Assembly (NCBI GenBank): GCA_017519405.1
Contig: JAFWSH010000006.1
Span: 135,284-199,283, forward strand
Direction: 5' to 3'
Origin: Clostridia bacterium
Lineage (GTDB): Bacteria > Bacillota > Clostridia > Christensenellales > Aristaeellaceae
DNA: 64,000 nucleotides
Shown here piece by piece: positions 25,501-32,210 of this stretch (within the stretch, counting starts at the first letter, position 1; each line of letters opens with the position of its first letter). The position numbers and the translations under genes are program-made. The notes below the pieces were generated by a model. The model was not told the origin of the DNA. It saw only the letters and a list, made by a program, of their open reading frames with translations, and made no database searches.

Positions 25501-25732
25501 GCACTGGGCCCGGTGGGGGGAGCTGAACGACCCCTATGTCATCAGCGAGGTGCCCACCACCGCCGACGGCGCCTACCGCTACTGGGAGAAGCGGGTGGAG
25601 CGGCTGCGCAATGTGTGCCGGAAACGGCCCCGGCTGCTGTGGGGCTTCATCAAGGACGCCTTTGGGCTGAGCAACCTGCAGATGCTGGAGTATTTCGGCC
25701 CTCAGCCGGAGTTCCCGGAGGGCGTGGTCTGA
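22538..25732 (+). CDS. CotH kinase family surface protein with three lamin-tail domains
   Basis: The 1064-residue protein is membrane-anchored by one N-terminal helix (about 27-45, after an Arg-rich cytoplasmic tip) and otherwise extracellular. Domains in order: three LTD (lamin-tail) domains opening at about 77 (RISEVMPSN), 233 (IINEVCAD) and 389 (YITEVMASND); a chitobiase C-terminal-like strand region (about 544-610, VFYTTDGSVPT); and a CotH-type atypical kinase domain from about 624 (LPVFSLITDPQGLWNE) through PQKSMKFRAKSLYG, LRNSGND and the late DVDYGLYDSGF with its metal-site Asp. CotH of Bacillus phosphorylates spore-coat proteins; no substrate is evident here. DUF4956 and VTC genes follow, a recurrent association in Bacillota. 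Confidence 0.9.
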   Translation: MSQTRRRRGSAQQPDIALRTRRRNKARIVVSIFAFAAALALLLLITPRGQTRAQHTIASEDGTLENEEGVVATHAYSGLRISEVMPSNHTAVPDENGKFADWVEIWNASTEVRSLSGIGLSDRGDSIRFLFPDISLPPDGRVVVYCDNTNQVESGKPFHAKFKLSSVGEKVYLYDPNAYVIDSVSYGILGSDTSWSLLPDGQWAEVPYFSPGYENTQTGHAAYRTDTMVTDGALIINEVCADPKSGLTDQDGEFVDWVELYNTTDRDISLDLYALSDKENRPLRWRFPDGAVVPARGYYLVFCSGKNRRDDPTDIPHTDFRLSAEHDTLVLSDSRGRIVDRTIIDNLPEDASWARDPNGIFSVHPMTTPGRDNADVGGADTDLRRRNISGVYITEVMASNDSVKTLDDTTFVDWIELYNAGTEQMNLSGYGLSDNIGRPRRWQFPAGTVINPGTYLIVHCDGNEAASTAQQPHTSFRIVRAGGETVCLSDPQGKVLDKMILPTVPTNISYGRTAGISGFFYYDTPTPGAANAGGFKGYAEPPEFTVAPGLHYGTVQTGFTIPEGTTVFYTTDGSVPTRDSARYGGEILELNFTGILRARAFSDDELIYPSTITSGSFLVNTYHNLPVFSLITDPQGLWNETDGMLVTGSNVVKEPGKLPFKNTIYRQFGKTLNREVHVEYYQLDGTQVLNQDSSFRLMGDYSLDMPQKSMKFRAKSLYGAKTFSAALFEDRPYTEYKSIVLRNSGNDCMWTRLQDGFQSRLLDAYQASATYSEDTIPVIHQAWKPVVVYINGVYWGHMNLRERVDRFFVAQHEGLALSDADKMVILQGSGTVKVGVRSDRKEWQAFLQKVKKSNPAKNQEDLQYILDNVDVDNLFEYMAFEMFVGNSDIGNTRYYRLKTPGSKWRWILYDVDYGLYDSGFNSPKSYTKTQGMGQMKIDNTVFRALLSVPEYKDKFLRKMADVYYFLSTDKMLEILEPLVAQIEPEMGMHWARWGELNDPYVISEVPTTADGAYRYWEKRVERLRNVCRKRPRLLWGFIKDAFGLSNLQMLEYFGPQPEFPEGVV

Positions 25733-25810
25733 GGCACGCTTTCTTTACAGATCGCCGGACTTATGTTATCATGAACCGAATGAAACCAACGACCGGAGGA
25801 GGCTGAACCA

Positions 25811-26518
25811 ATGTTCTCTGTCGCATATGCGGACGGTGTCAAGACGGCGCTGCAGGCGGATTCTGCGCTGGCCAACTACTTTATCGAGTCTGCCGAGAAG
25901 CTGGATGTGCTGGCCATCGTGATTGCCCTGGGCATGGGCCTGCTGGTGGGCCTGCTGATTGCCTTCACCTACAAGCGCTGCTACCGCGGCGTGCTCTACA
26001 GCCCCAACTTCTCCCTGACCCTGATCATGCTGACCCTGATCACCACGCCTGTGGTCATGTGCATCAAGAGCGACATCGCCCTGTCCATGGGCATGGTGGG
26101 CGCCCTGTCTATCGTGCGTTTCCGTACGGCGGTGAAGGAGCCCCTGGACACCGCCTACATGTTCTGGGCGCTGACCATGGGCATCCTGCTGGGGGCGGGG
26201 CTGTACCCTGCCGCCATCGCCGTGGCCCTGGGCATTGCGCTGATCCTCTTCCTGCTCACCTTCCTCAAGTTCTCCAACCAGGCGGCCTATCTGCTGGTGG
26301 TGCACTATGACGAGGCGGCGGAGAGCGACATCCAGCAGCTGCTGCGCTCCACGGTGAAGTATCGCCGCCTGCGCTCCAAGACCGTGACCCGCAACGGCGC
26401 GGAGATGACGGTGGAGGTGCGGCTGACGGACCGCCAGAGCCTGGTGGCCAGCGTGCTGAACATCGAGGGCGTCTACGATGCCACCCTGGTGGCCTGCCAG
26501 ACCGAGGCGGGGGTGTGA
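25811..26518 (+). CDS. DUF4956 family membrane protein
   Basis: The 235-residue integral membrane protein has about four helices within residues 30-155, including KSDIALSMGMVGALSIVRFR with the G-ALSIVRFR-A-K-P signature of DUF4956, then a soluble ferredoxin-like domain (about 160-235, YLLVVHYDE to YDATLVACQ). The family is repeatedly found beside CotH and VTC proteins. Function unknown; a transport or channel role for polyphosphate or its precursor is a possible reading of the neighbourhood. GGAGGAGG precedes the start. It follows the CotH gene by 78 bases. Confidence 0.9.
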   Translation: MFSVAYADGVKTALQADSALANYFIESAEKLDVLAIVIALGMGLLVGLLIAFTYKRCYRGVLYSPNFSLTLIMLTLITTPVVMCIKSDIALSMGMVGALSIVRFRTAVKEPLDTAYMFWALTMGILLGAGLYPAAIAVALGIALILFLLTFLKFSNQAAYLLVVHYDEAAESDIQQLLRSTVKYRRLRSKTVTRNGAEMTVEVRLTDRQSLVASVLNIEGVYDATLVACQTEAGV

Positions 26519-26538
26519 TCCTCGGGGGGGGGTGACCC

Positions 26539-26616
26539 CTCAACGATTCACATGGGCGTTGAAAAACTCCTGAGCAACCGCTGAATACTCAACGCTGTCC
26601 ATGGGCGTTGAAAAAC
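26539..26616 (+). repeat. Two-copy 29-bp hairpin-forming direct repeat
   Basis: Copy 1 (26539-26567) and copy 2 (26588-26616) share CTCAACG and, 5 bases on, CATGGGCGTTGAAAAAC, with a period of 49 bases. Within each copy CAACG and CGTTG can pair, giving two similar small hairpins. Copy 2 ends just before the GGAGGT of the VTC gene. The two copies look like a local duplication in the DUF4956-VTC spacer. Confidence 0.8.
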
Positions 26617-26631
26617 ATGGGAGGTGAAAAA

Positions 26632-27339
26632 ATGGCGACAACACTGCCCTTGCGGCATGAGCTGAAGTTCATCATCAGCCCGGCCCAGGAGTTCCTGTTG
26701 TCCCGGGCACTGGATGCCGTGCTGCACTGGGATCCCAACGGGGATGAGCGCAACGAGTACGCCATCCGCTCCCTGTACTTCGACACGGTTTTCGACAGCG
26801 CGCTGTATGACAAGCTGGACGGCGTGCGGAACCGGGACAAGTACCGCATCCGCATCTATAATTTCTCTGACAAGGTCATCAAGCTGGAGTGCAAGACGAA
26901 GATCGGCTCCCTGATCTCCAAGCGCTCCATCAGCATCCCCCGGGACCTGTGCGAGCAGCTGATGGCGGGGGATCCCAGCGGTCTGGAGCGGACCCGCTCG
27001 GGCCTGCTCAACGATGTGTACCGGGAGATGACCATCCACCTGCTGCGGCCGGTGGTGCTGGTGGACTATGTGCGGGAGGCCTACCTCCACGACGCGGAGG
27101 AGGTGCGGATCACCCTGGACAAGCACCTGCGCTCCGGCATGGGCTCCATCGACCTGTTCAACCCCCAGGTGCCCACGGTGCCGCCCTTCGACCATGACGA
27201 GACCATCCTGGAAGTGAAATACAACCATTTTCTGCCGCCCTATATCCGGGACCTGATCAGCACCTACGCCGGCAATGCCGTGCAGACGGCGGTGAGCAAA
27301 TACACCTGGTGTCGGGTCTTCGAGGAGAAGGAGGCGTAA
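26632..27339 (+). CDS. VTC-domain polyphosphate polymerase family protein
   Basis: The 235-residue protein is a bacterial member of the VTC domain, the triphosphate-tunnel fold that makes polyphosphate from ATP in the yeast vacuolar complex. Readable tunnel elements are LRHELKFIIS (basic and acidic pair at the first strand), RSLYFDTVFDSALYDKLDG, RDKYRIRIYNF, KLECKTKI and the late ILEVKYNHFLPPYI with EVKY near the end. The charge pattern (alternating R/K and E in strands) is retained, so activity is plausible. ATG 26632 has GGAGGT 6 bases upstream; a TTG at 26608 is in frame but inside repeat copy 2. Confidence 0.9.
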   Translation: MATTLPLRHELKFIISPAQEFLLSRALDAVLHWDPNGDERNEYAIRSLYFDTVFDSALYDKLDGVRNRDKYRIRIYNFSDKVIKLECKTKIGSLISKRSISIPRDLCEQLMAGDPSGLERTRSGLLNDVYREMTIHLLRPVVLVDYVREAYLHDAEEVRITLDKHLRSGMGSIDLFNPQVPTVPPFDHDETILEVKYNHFLPPYIRDLISTYAGNAVQTAVSKYTWCRVFEEKEA

Positions 27340-27343
27340 AGGC

Positions 27344-27883
27344 ATGGAGACGGCAAACAGGGAACAGGAGCCGGTGTTTGCCTGCGAAAAGGAAATGACA
27401 CCGAAGATCTATATCAAGGCATACTTTGCGCAGTACAAAAAACCGGCAGGCGCGGTTCTGGCCGTGCTCCTGCTGCTCGGCCTCGGCTATGAGCTCTATG
27501 AGTACGTCACCCTGAGGCATCCCGTGTTTCTCGTGTGCAGCGGCCTCCTGGTCCTGCTTGCGGCGCTTCCCCTCTGGAAGGGGCTGCTGGCGTACCGGCA
27601 GGCGATGAAGCACAGCGGCGGAGAGCCGATCATCCGCAGGGAATTCTTTTTTGAGGACGGATGCGAGGCACAGCTCCTTAATGTGACCGTCCGGTACGAA
27701 TATGCGAATCTCGTGGAGATCAGGATGACCGGACGCGGGCTGGTGCTCGGGATGAAGTACGGGCAGACGGTCGGCGTGGCGCAGGACAGCTTCACCCGGG
27801 GCACCTGGGAGGAATTCCTGCCCTGGATTGAGCAGAAGCTGCAGGAGGCGGAGGCACGGCGAGGCGCGGCACCGGAGGCGTGA
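27344..27883 (+). CDS. YcxB-like membrane protein
   Basis: The 179-residue protein has two hydrophobic helices (about 36-52 and 61-76) and a C-terminal domain resembling YcxB (IIRREFFFEDGCEAQL, then VRYEYANLVEIRMTGRGLVL and FTRGTWEEFLPWIEQKL). YcxB-domain proteins have no assigned function. It starts 4 bases after the VTC stop and ends at a terminator, so it is the last gene of the CotH cluster. Its codon use differs from its neighbours: CTC and CTT leucines, GAA, GCA and GGA are common and CTG is not dominant, suggesting later acquisition. Confidence 0.78.
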   Translation: METANREQEPVFACEKEMTPKIYIKAYFAQYKKPAGAVLAVLLLLGLGYELYEYVTLRHPVFLVCSGLLVLLAALPLWKGLLAYRQAMKHSGGEPIIRREFFFEDGCEAQLLNVTVRYEYANLVEIRMTGRGLVLGMKYGQTVGVAQDSFTRGTWEEFLPWIEQKLQEAEARRGAAPEA

Positions 27884-27907
27884 AAGCGGGGGTTTCCCCG
27901 CTTTTTG
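27883..27907 (+). terminator. Rho-independent terminator of the CotH/VTC cluster
   Basis: AAAGCGGGG (27883-27891) pairs with CCCCGCTTT (27896-27904) around a short loop, and T residues continue to 27906. Confidence 0.87.
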
Positions 27908-27950
27908 TCCCTCTGCCGGGCGGCGGAGGGGGAAAGGAGAGGACAAGCCC

Positions 27951-28700
27951 ATGGAAATCGGCGCCCAGCTCTACACGGTGCGGGCCTTTACCCAGACCCT
28001 GGCCGACTTTTCCCTGACCCTGCGGAAGGTGGCGGACATGGGCTACCGGACCGTCCAGGTCTCCGCCACCTGCCCCTTCCGGGCGGAATGGCTCCGGGAG
28101 GAGCTGGAGAAGAATGGCCTGCGCTGCGTCCTGACCCACACTCCCGCGGACCGGCTGACGGGCGACACGGAGCGGGTCATCGGGGAGCACACGGTCTTCG
28201 GCTGCGACCACATCGGCCTGGGCTGGTGGTCCTTCCGGCCGGAGGAGGGCATGGGCTACGACGACTTCCTGGGGCGGTTTGCCCCGGCGGCGGAGAAGAT
28301 CGCCGGGGCCGGGAAGCTGCTCATGTACCACAACCACGACCAGGAATTCCGGAAACTGGACGGGAAACTGATCCTGGAGCGGCTGGCGGAGGACATGCCG
28401 GCGGACCGGATGGGCTTCACCCTGGACACCTACTGGGTGCAGGTGGGGGGCGGAGATCCCGCCTGGTGGGTGGAGCACCTGGGGGGCCGGGTTCCCTGCC
28501 TTCACCTGAAGGACTGCGCCTATGGCCGGAAAATGGCGGTGCTGGGGGAGGGCAACATGAACCTGGACCGGGTGCTGGAGAAGGCGGAGACCGCCGGCAC
28601 CCGCTGGCTGCTGGTGGAGCAGGACGACTGCGGGGGCGAGGATCCCTTTGACTGCCTGCGCCGCTCCCGGGCTTGGCTGGCCAGCCGGGGCCTGATGTAA
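27951..28700 (+). CDS. Sugar phosphate isomerase/epimerase family protein (AP endonuclease 2-like TIM barrel)
   Basis: The 249-residue TIM-barrel protein begins EIGAQLYTVR, the typical opening of this family, and carries metal-ligand-like residues in MYHNHDQEF, GFTLDTYWVQVGG, LHLKDCAYG and the C-terminal VEQDDC. Such enzymes isomerise or epimerise sugars and inositols; the substrate here is unknown. ATG 27951 matches the family start and follows AAAGGAGAGG. It lies 44 bases after a terminator, and no separate promoter is clear, so it may depend on read-through or on a promoter I cannot see. Confidence 0.88.
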   Translation: MEIGAQLYTVRAFTQTLADFSLTLRKVADMGYRTVQVSATCPFRAEWLREELEKNGLRCVLTHTPADRLTGDTERVIGEHTVFGCDHIGLGWWSFRPEEGMGYDDFLGRFAPAAEKIAGAGKLLMYHNHDQEFRKLDGKLILERLAEDMPADRMGFTLDTYWVQVGGGDPAWWVEHLGGRVPCLHLKDCAYGRKMAVLGEGNMNLDRVLEKAETAGTRWLLVEQDDCGGEDPFDCLRRSRAWLASRGLM

Positions 28701-28747
28701 AAGGAGTGCGCTTTTCTGCCCTTTGACGCTGAATTCGGCGGGAGATC

Positions 28748-28776
28748 TTGTCTTTTTGTGGAAGAACAGCTATAAT
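28748..28776 (+). promoter_or_regulatory. Sigma-A type promoter for the 28822-30750 pair
   Basis: TTGTCT (28748-28753) and a perfect TATAAT (28771-28776) are 17 bp apart, 45 bases before the start codon at 28822. Confidence 0.8.
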
Positions 28777-28821
28777 GGGTATATTCCGGAGAGCATGCGC
28801 GAAGGAGGATGAGTTAGGCTT

Positions 28822-29634
28822 ATGTACAAACTACTCCTGGTCACAGACAAACCGGAAGTCCGGGCTGCGTTCGACGCGGTGACGGACTGGGAACGGCTGG
28901 GCTTCAAGCAACCCAGAACAGCCGCCAGCGCCGATGAGGCAACGGACAGCCTGACCCACCACCACGCAGATGCGGTGGCCATCGCCCTGCCGGCTGAGGA
29001 GGAGAAGAAACTGCTCTCCGCCATGGAGTGCCCCCACTGGCACCTGCGGCCCGTGCTGGATGCTGCGGACACCAAGGAGCAGGTGCTCAAGGACATGGTG
29101 GAGCTGGAGCTGCTGCTGAGCCGGACCCATGCGGACTATTCCAACGATCCCTACAGCGAGGAAACCATGATGCAGCTGGCCCGCCACGAGTTCTTCCGGC
29201 GGGTGATCAGCGGCAAGACCAGGAGCCCGGAGCGCATCCGCCGCTACCTCCGCTTGCTGCGCAGCCGCATGGATCCCACCCGCCCCTGTGTGCTGCTGCG
29301 CCTGGCCATCCCGGACGATGACGGCTATCTGAGTGCCCACTGGCACTATGGCGCGGACAGGCTGGAGGTGGCCATGCGAAACATCTTCGGCGCGGAGCTG
29401 AGCGGCATGCGGCTGCTGGTGTCGGTGCTGGACAGCGAGGAGATCTATCTGCTGGCCTGCCCCATGCTGGAGCATGAGGCCCCGGAGGCCGGGGAGATGG
29501 AGCGCATCGTCGTGGAGCACGCCACCTGGGCCTGCCAGCATGTGCGGGAGTACCTGGACATGGAGCTGGAGATTGACAGCGTGCGGATGCTGTCCTGCCT
29601 GTATGACCTGGCGGTTCCGGAAACCGCTGAATGA
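28822..29634 (+). CDS. Degenerate YesN-type response regulator lacking phosphoacceptor and DNA-binding domain
   Basis: The 270-residue protein starts like a YesN/AraC-class response regulator (MYKLLLVTDKPEVRAAF, then DWERLGF), but the acidic pair is reduced to Thr-Asp at 8-9, and the expected phosphorylated Asp region (usually D-V-I-x-D-x-x-MP) reads ADAVAIALPAEEE with no Asp at the acceptor position. Residues 110-255 resemble the linker domain of YesN proteins (RHEFFRRVISGK, LLRLAIPDDDG). The sequence ends there without an AraC HTH. It is therefore probably a signalling pseudo-receiver or adaptor, not a transcription factor. It shares a promoter with the SPFH gene 48 bases downstream. Confidence 0.72.
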   Translation: MYKLLLVTDKPEVRAAFDAVTDWERLGFKQPRTAASADEATDSLTHHHADAVAIALPAEEEKKLLSAMECPHWHLRPVLDAADTKEQVLKDMVELELLLSRTHADYSNDPYSEETMMQLARHEFFRRVISGKTRSPERIRRYLRLLRSRMDPTRPCVLLRLAIPDDDGYLSAHWHYGADRLEVAMRNIFGAELSGMRLLVSVLDSEEIYLLACPMLEHEAPEAGEMERIVVEHATWACQHVREYLDMELEIDSVRMLSCLYDLAVPETAE

Positions 29635-29682
29635 TAGAGACTAACCCCACAGAACCAACAGCAAGACGAGGAGGACTGCGAC

Positions 29683-30750
29683 ATGGGCATTCTTGACACC
29701 ATCGGAAACATTGTGGCGGGTCAGCTGATTGACGTCATCGAGTGGACGGACACCACCCGCAACACCATCGTGCACAAGTACGACATGAAGGGCAAGGAGA
29801 TCATGAACGGCGCCCAGCTCACCGTCCGGGAGGGACAGGTGGCGATCTTCGTCAGCGAGGGACAGTTGGCGGACGTGTTCGAGGCCGGCCGCTATGAGCT
29901 CAAGACCGCCAACATGCCTGTGCTGACGGCACTGAAGGCCTGGAAGTACGGCTTCAACAGCCCCTTCAAGTGCGACGTCTATTTTGTGAACGTGCGCCAG
30001 TTCACCGACTGCAAGTGGGGCACCCAGAATCCCGTGATGATGCGGGACGCGGAGTTCGGCATGATCCGCCTGCGGGCCTTTGGCAACTACTCCTTCCGCA
30101 TTGCGGACCCCAAGGCCTTCCTGCTGGAGTGCTTCTCCACCGGCAAGACCTTCACCGTGGAGGACATCGAGGGCCAGATCAAGCGCACGGTGGTCTCCTC
30201 CCTCTCCGATGCCATCGCCGAGAGCAAGATCCCGGCCCTGGACCTGGCGGCCAACTATGACGAGCTGGGCCAGTATGTCCAGGCGGCGGTGACCCCCAAA
30301 ATCAGCAGTCTGGGCCTGCAGCTGACCTCCGTGGTCATTGAGAATGTCTCCCTGCCCCAGAATGTGGAGGAGGCCATGGACCGCCGCACCTCCATGGGCG
30401 TCCTGGGCGACATGACCCAGTACACCCAGTATCAGGCGGCGGAGGCCATGCGGGAGAGCGCCAACAACCCCGGCGGCTCCATGGGCGCCGGCATGGGCAT
30501 GGGCGCCGGCATGGCCATGGGCCAGATCATGGCCAACACCCTGGGCCAGCAGGCTGCTCCGGCGGCCCAGGCTCCCCAGACAGCGCCTGCCGGCGGCTTC
30601 TGCGCCTCCTGCGGCCAGCCCCTGCCCGCGGGTGCCAAGTTCTGCCCCAGCTGCGGCGCGAAGCAGAACGCCGGCGCGGTGTGCCCTGCCTGCGGCCAGG
30701 CGGTGGACGCGGGCGCCAAGTTCTGCCCCAGCTGCGGCCAGAAGCTGTAA
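29683..30750 (+). CDS. SPFH-domain protein with C-terminal double zinc ribbon (YdjI-like)
   Basis: The 355-residue protein has an SPFH/virion-core-like domain (about 1-260; MGILDTIGNIVAGQLIDVIE, VREGQVAIFVSEGQ, FEAGRYEL), a Met/Gly/Ala-rich linker (GAGMGMGAGMAMG, about 268-280), and two zinc ribbons (FCASCGQ with FCPSCGAK, then VCPACGQ with FCPSCGQ), giving eight cysteines in four CxxC pairs. B. subtilis YdjI, a similar SPFH/zinc-ribbon protein, is linked to membrane-stress loci. No N-terminal membrane helix is evident, so membrane association would be through the SPFH assembly or partners. It is co-transcribed with the degenerate response regulator and ends at a strong terminator. Confidence 0.88.
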   Translation: MGILDTIGNIVAGQLIDVIEWTDTTRNTIVHKYDMKGKEIMNGAQLTVREGQVAIFVSEGQLADVFEAGRYELKTANMPVLTALKAWKYGFNSPFKCDVYFVNVRQFTDCKWGTQNPVMMRDAEFGMIRLRAFGNYSFRIADPKAFLLECFSTGKTFTVEDIEGQIKRTVVSSLSDAIAESKIPALDLAANYDELGQYVQAAVTPKISSLGLQLTSVVIENVSLPQNVEEAMDRRTSMGVLGDMTQYTQYQAAEAMRESANNPGGSMGAGMGMGAGMAMGQIMANTLGQQAAPAAQAPQTAPAGGFCASCGQPLPAGAKFCPSCGAKQNAGAVCPACGQAVDAGAKFCPSCGQKL

Positions 30751-30769
30751 TCTGATCCCCAGTCTATCC

Positions 30770-30805
30770 AAGCCGTTCTCCGAAAAAACGGGGGACGGCT
30801 TTTTT
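30770..30805 (+). terminator. Rho-independent terminator after the SPFH gene
   Basis: AAGCCGT (30770-30776) pairs with ACGGCTT (30795-30801), extended by G-C and G-U pairs. The loop is A-rich and six T residues end the element. Confidence 0.9.
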
Positions 30806-30849
30806 GCGGGGCGGGGAATGTAACAATTGTGCCCCGGGGCGGGAAAGAT

Positions 30850-30878
30850 TTGCAGCCGCATGGAAAATACGGTATAAT
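30850..30878 (+). promoter_or_regulatory. Sigma-A type promoter for the DUF218-radC operon
   Basis: TTGCAG (30850-30855) and a perfect TATAAT (30873-30878) are 17 bp apart, 32 bases before the start at 30910. A palindrome GGGGTACCCC (30880-30889) lies at the predicted transcription start. Confidence 0.78.
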
Positions 30879-30909
30879 GGGGGTACCCCGCAGAAGGGAG
30901 GGCACAGAC

Positions 30910-31512
30910 ATGGCCATGGAACCGGATGCATTTCTCCGGGCGGTGACGGAGCTGGTGTTTGTCAGCGATCCGCCGGTGGAGGCGGACATGCTGTTTGTGC
31001 CGGGCTCCTCCCACAGGGAGCCTGTGATGCAGGCGGCCGCCCTCTACCGGCAGGGTCTGGCGCCGCGGATTCTCCCCAGCGGGCTGTATGGCATGGGGGT
31101 TGACGGGTTCAGGATTCCGCCCTGGGAGAGCGAGTGCGCCTGGATGTGCGGCCTGCTGGCAGCGGAGGGCATCCCGGAGGACGCCCTGCTGCGGGAGGAC
31201 CGGGCCCGCTGCACCTGGGACAACGCCCGCCTCAGCCGGGCGGTCTGCGACGGGGCGGGGCTGAAGATCCGCCGGGCGCTGATCTGCTGCCGACCCTTCC
31301 ACGCCCGCCGGGCAAAGCTCTATTACCAGTGGGCCTTCCCGGAGGCGGAACTGCGCTGCGTTCCCTGCCGGGAGGAGGGCGTCAACCGGGAGGACTGGTT
31401 CCTCACCCCGGAGGGGCGCCGCCGGGTGCTGGGGGAGGTCCGGCGGCTGGGAGATCAGATCAATGTGCAGCTGGAGGAACTGATCAGGGATGAGCGGAGA
31501 GAAGAAGACTGA
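30910..31512 (+). CDS. DUF218/YdcF-like protein (soluble)
   Basis: The 200-residue protein fits the DUF218 (YdcF/SanA) fold: an opening strand ADMLFVPGSSHREP, an ArgIle strand PRILPSG, then acidic/aromatic CTWDNARLSRAVCDG (the T-x-x-N motif of the family) and ALICCRPFHARRAKLYYQW (family VTxxxHxxRA). It has no membrane segment, unlike the second DUF218 gene two genes downstream. The biochemical role of the family is not settled. ATG 30910 has AAGGGAGGG 7 bases upstream. Its end overlaps the radC start by 23 bases. Confidence 0.82.
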   Translation: MAMEPDAFLRAVTELVFVSDPPVEADMLFVPGSSHREPVMQAAALYRQGLAPRILPSGLYGMGVDGFRIPPWESECAWMCGLLAAEGIPEDALLREDRARCTWDNARLSRAVCDGAGLKIRRALICCRPFHARRAKLYYQWAFPEAELRCVPCREEGVNREDWFLTPEGRRRVLGEVRRLGDQINVQLEELIRDERREED

Positions 31513-32200
31513 GACGACCCCCCATGCGGGGCACAGGAAACGCCTCCGGGAGCGCTACCGGGGGGAGGGACTGGCGTCCTTCGCCCCCCACGAGGTGCTG
31601 GAGCTGCTGCTTTGCTATGCCCATCCCCGGGGGGACATGAACCCGGTGGCCCATGCCCTGCTGGAGACCTTCGGCTCCCTGAAGGGCGTTCTGGAGGCCT
31701 CCCCGCAGCAGCTGATGACGGTGAAGGGCGTGGGGGAGGAGGCAGCCACGCTGCTGTCCCTGATGGTGCCCATGTTCCGGCGCTATGAGCTGACCCTGAC
31801 GGAGGAGCGGCCCCGGATCGAGTCCACAGCGGAGGCCAGGCAGTACGCCCTGGCCCTGCTGGCAGGGGAGCGGACGGAGCACTTCTATGTGATCTGCCTG
31901 GGCACCAACCGCAGCGTCCTGGGCCGGCGGCTGATCGCCGAGGGGACGGTGACGGAGGTGGCCGCCTATCCCCGCCAGGTGGTGGAGACGGCCCTGAACC
32001 TGGGTGCCCAGGGGGTGGTGCTGTGCCACAACCACCCGGACGGCCGCTGTGAGCCCTCCCCGGAGGATGTGAAAACCACCCATATGCTCTTCAGCCTCCT
32101 GGAGCAGCTGGACATCGCCCTGCTGGACCATGTGATTGTGGCGGGGAACCGGGCCTGCTCCCTGGCGGAGCTGGGAGAACTGAAACCAAAGAGGAGATAG
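31490..32200 (+). CDS. radC: RadC family protein (JAB1/MPN metalloprotein)
   Basis: The 236-residue protein has an N-terminal helix-hairpin-helix region (HEVLELLLCYAHPRGD, VKGVGEEAATLL) and a JAB1/MPN-like domain with the metal motif CHNHPDGRCEPSPED (HxH followed by Pro-Ser-x-x-Asp) and an upstream Glu in RLIAEGTV. The name comes from an E. coli radiation locus, but a DNA-repair role is not established. The cysteine in LLCYAHPRGDMNPVA and HNHPDG for HNHPSG are small departures. It overlaps the preceding DUF218 gene. Confidence 0.93.
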   Translation: MSGEKKTETTPHAGHRKRLRERYRGEGLASFAPHEVLELLLCYAHPRGDMNPVAHALLETFGSLKGVLEASPQQLMTVKGVGEEAATLLSLMVPMFRRYELTLTEERPRIESTAEARQYALALLAGERTEHFYVICLGTNRSVLGRRLIAEGTVTEVAAYPRQVVETALNLGAQGVVLCHNHPDGRCEPSPEDVKTTHMLFSLLEQLDIALLDHVIVAGNRACSLAELGELKPKRR

Positions 32201-32210
32201 GGACGGACGG

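Noticed and set aside
22523-25504. A 993-codon open frame on the minus strand opposite the CotH gene
   Set aside because: Its translation is His/Gly/Val/Gln-rich low-complexity text without domains. The plus strand encodes clear LTD and CotH modules. Long antisense frames are expected at this G+C content.
26539-26616. The two-copy repeat as a CRISPR array
   Set aside because: There are only two copies, the shared unit includes a variable segment, the spacer is short and no cas gene is near.
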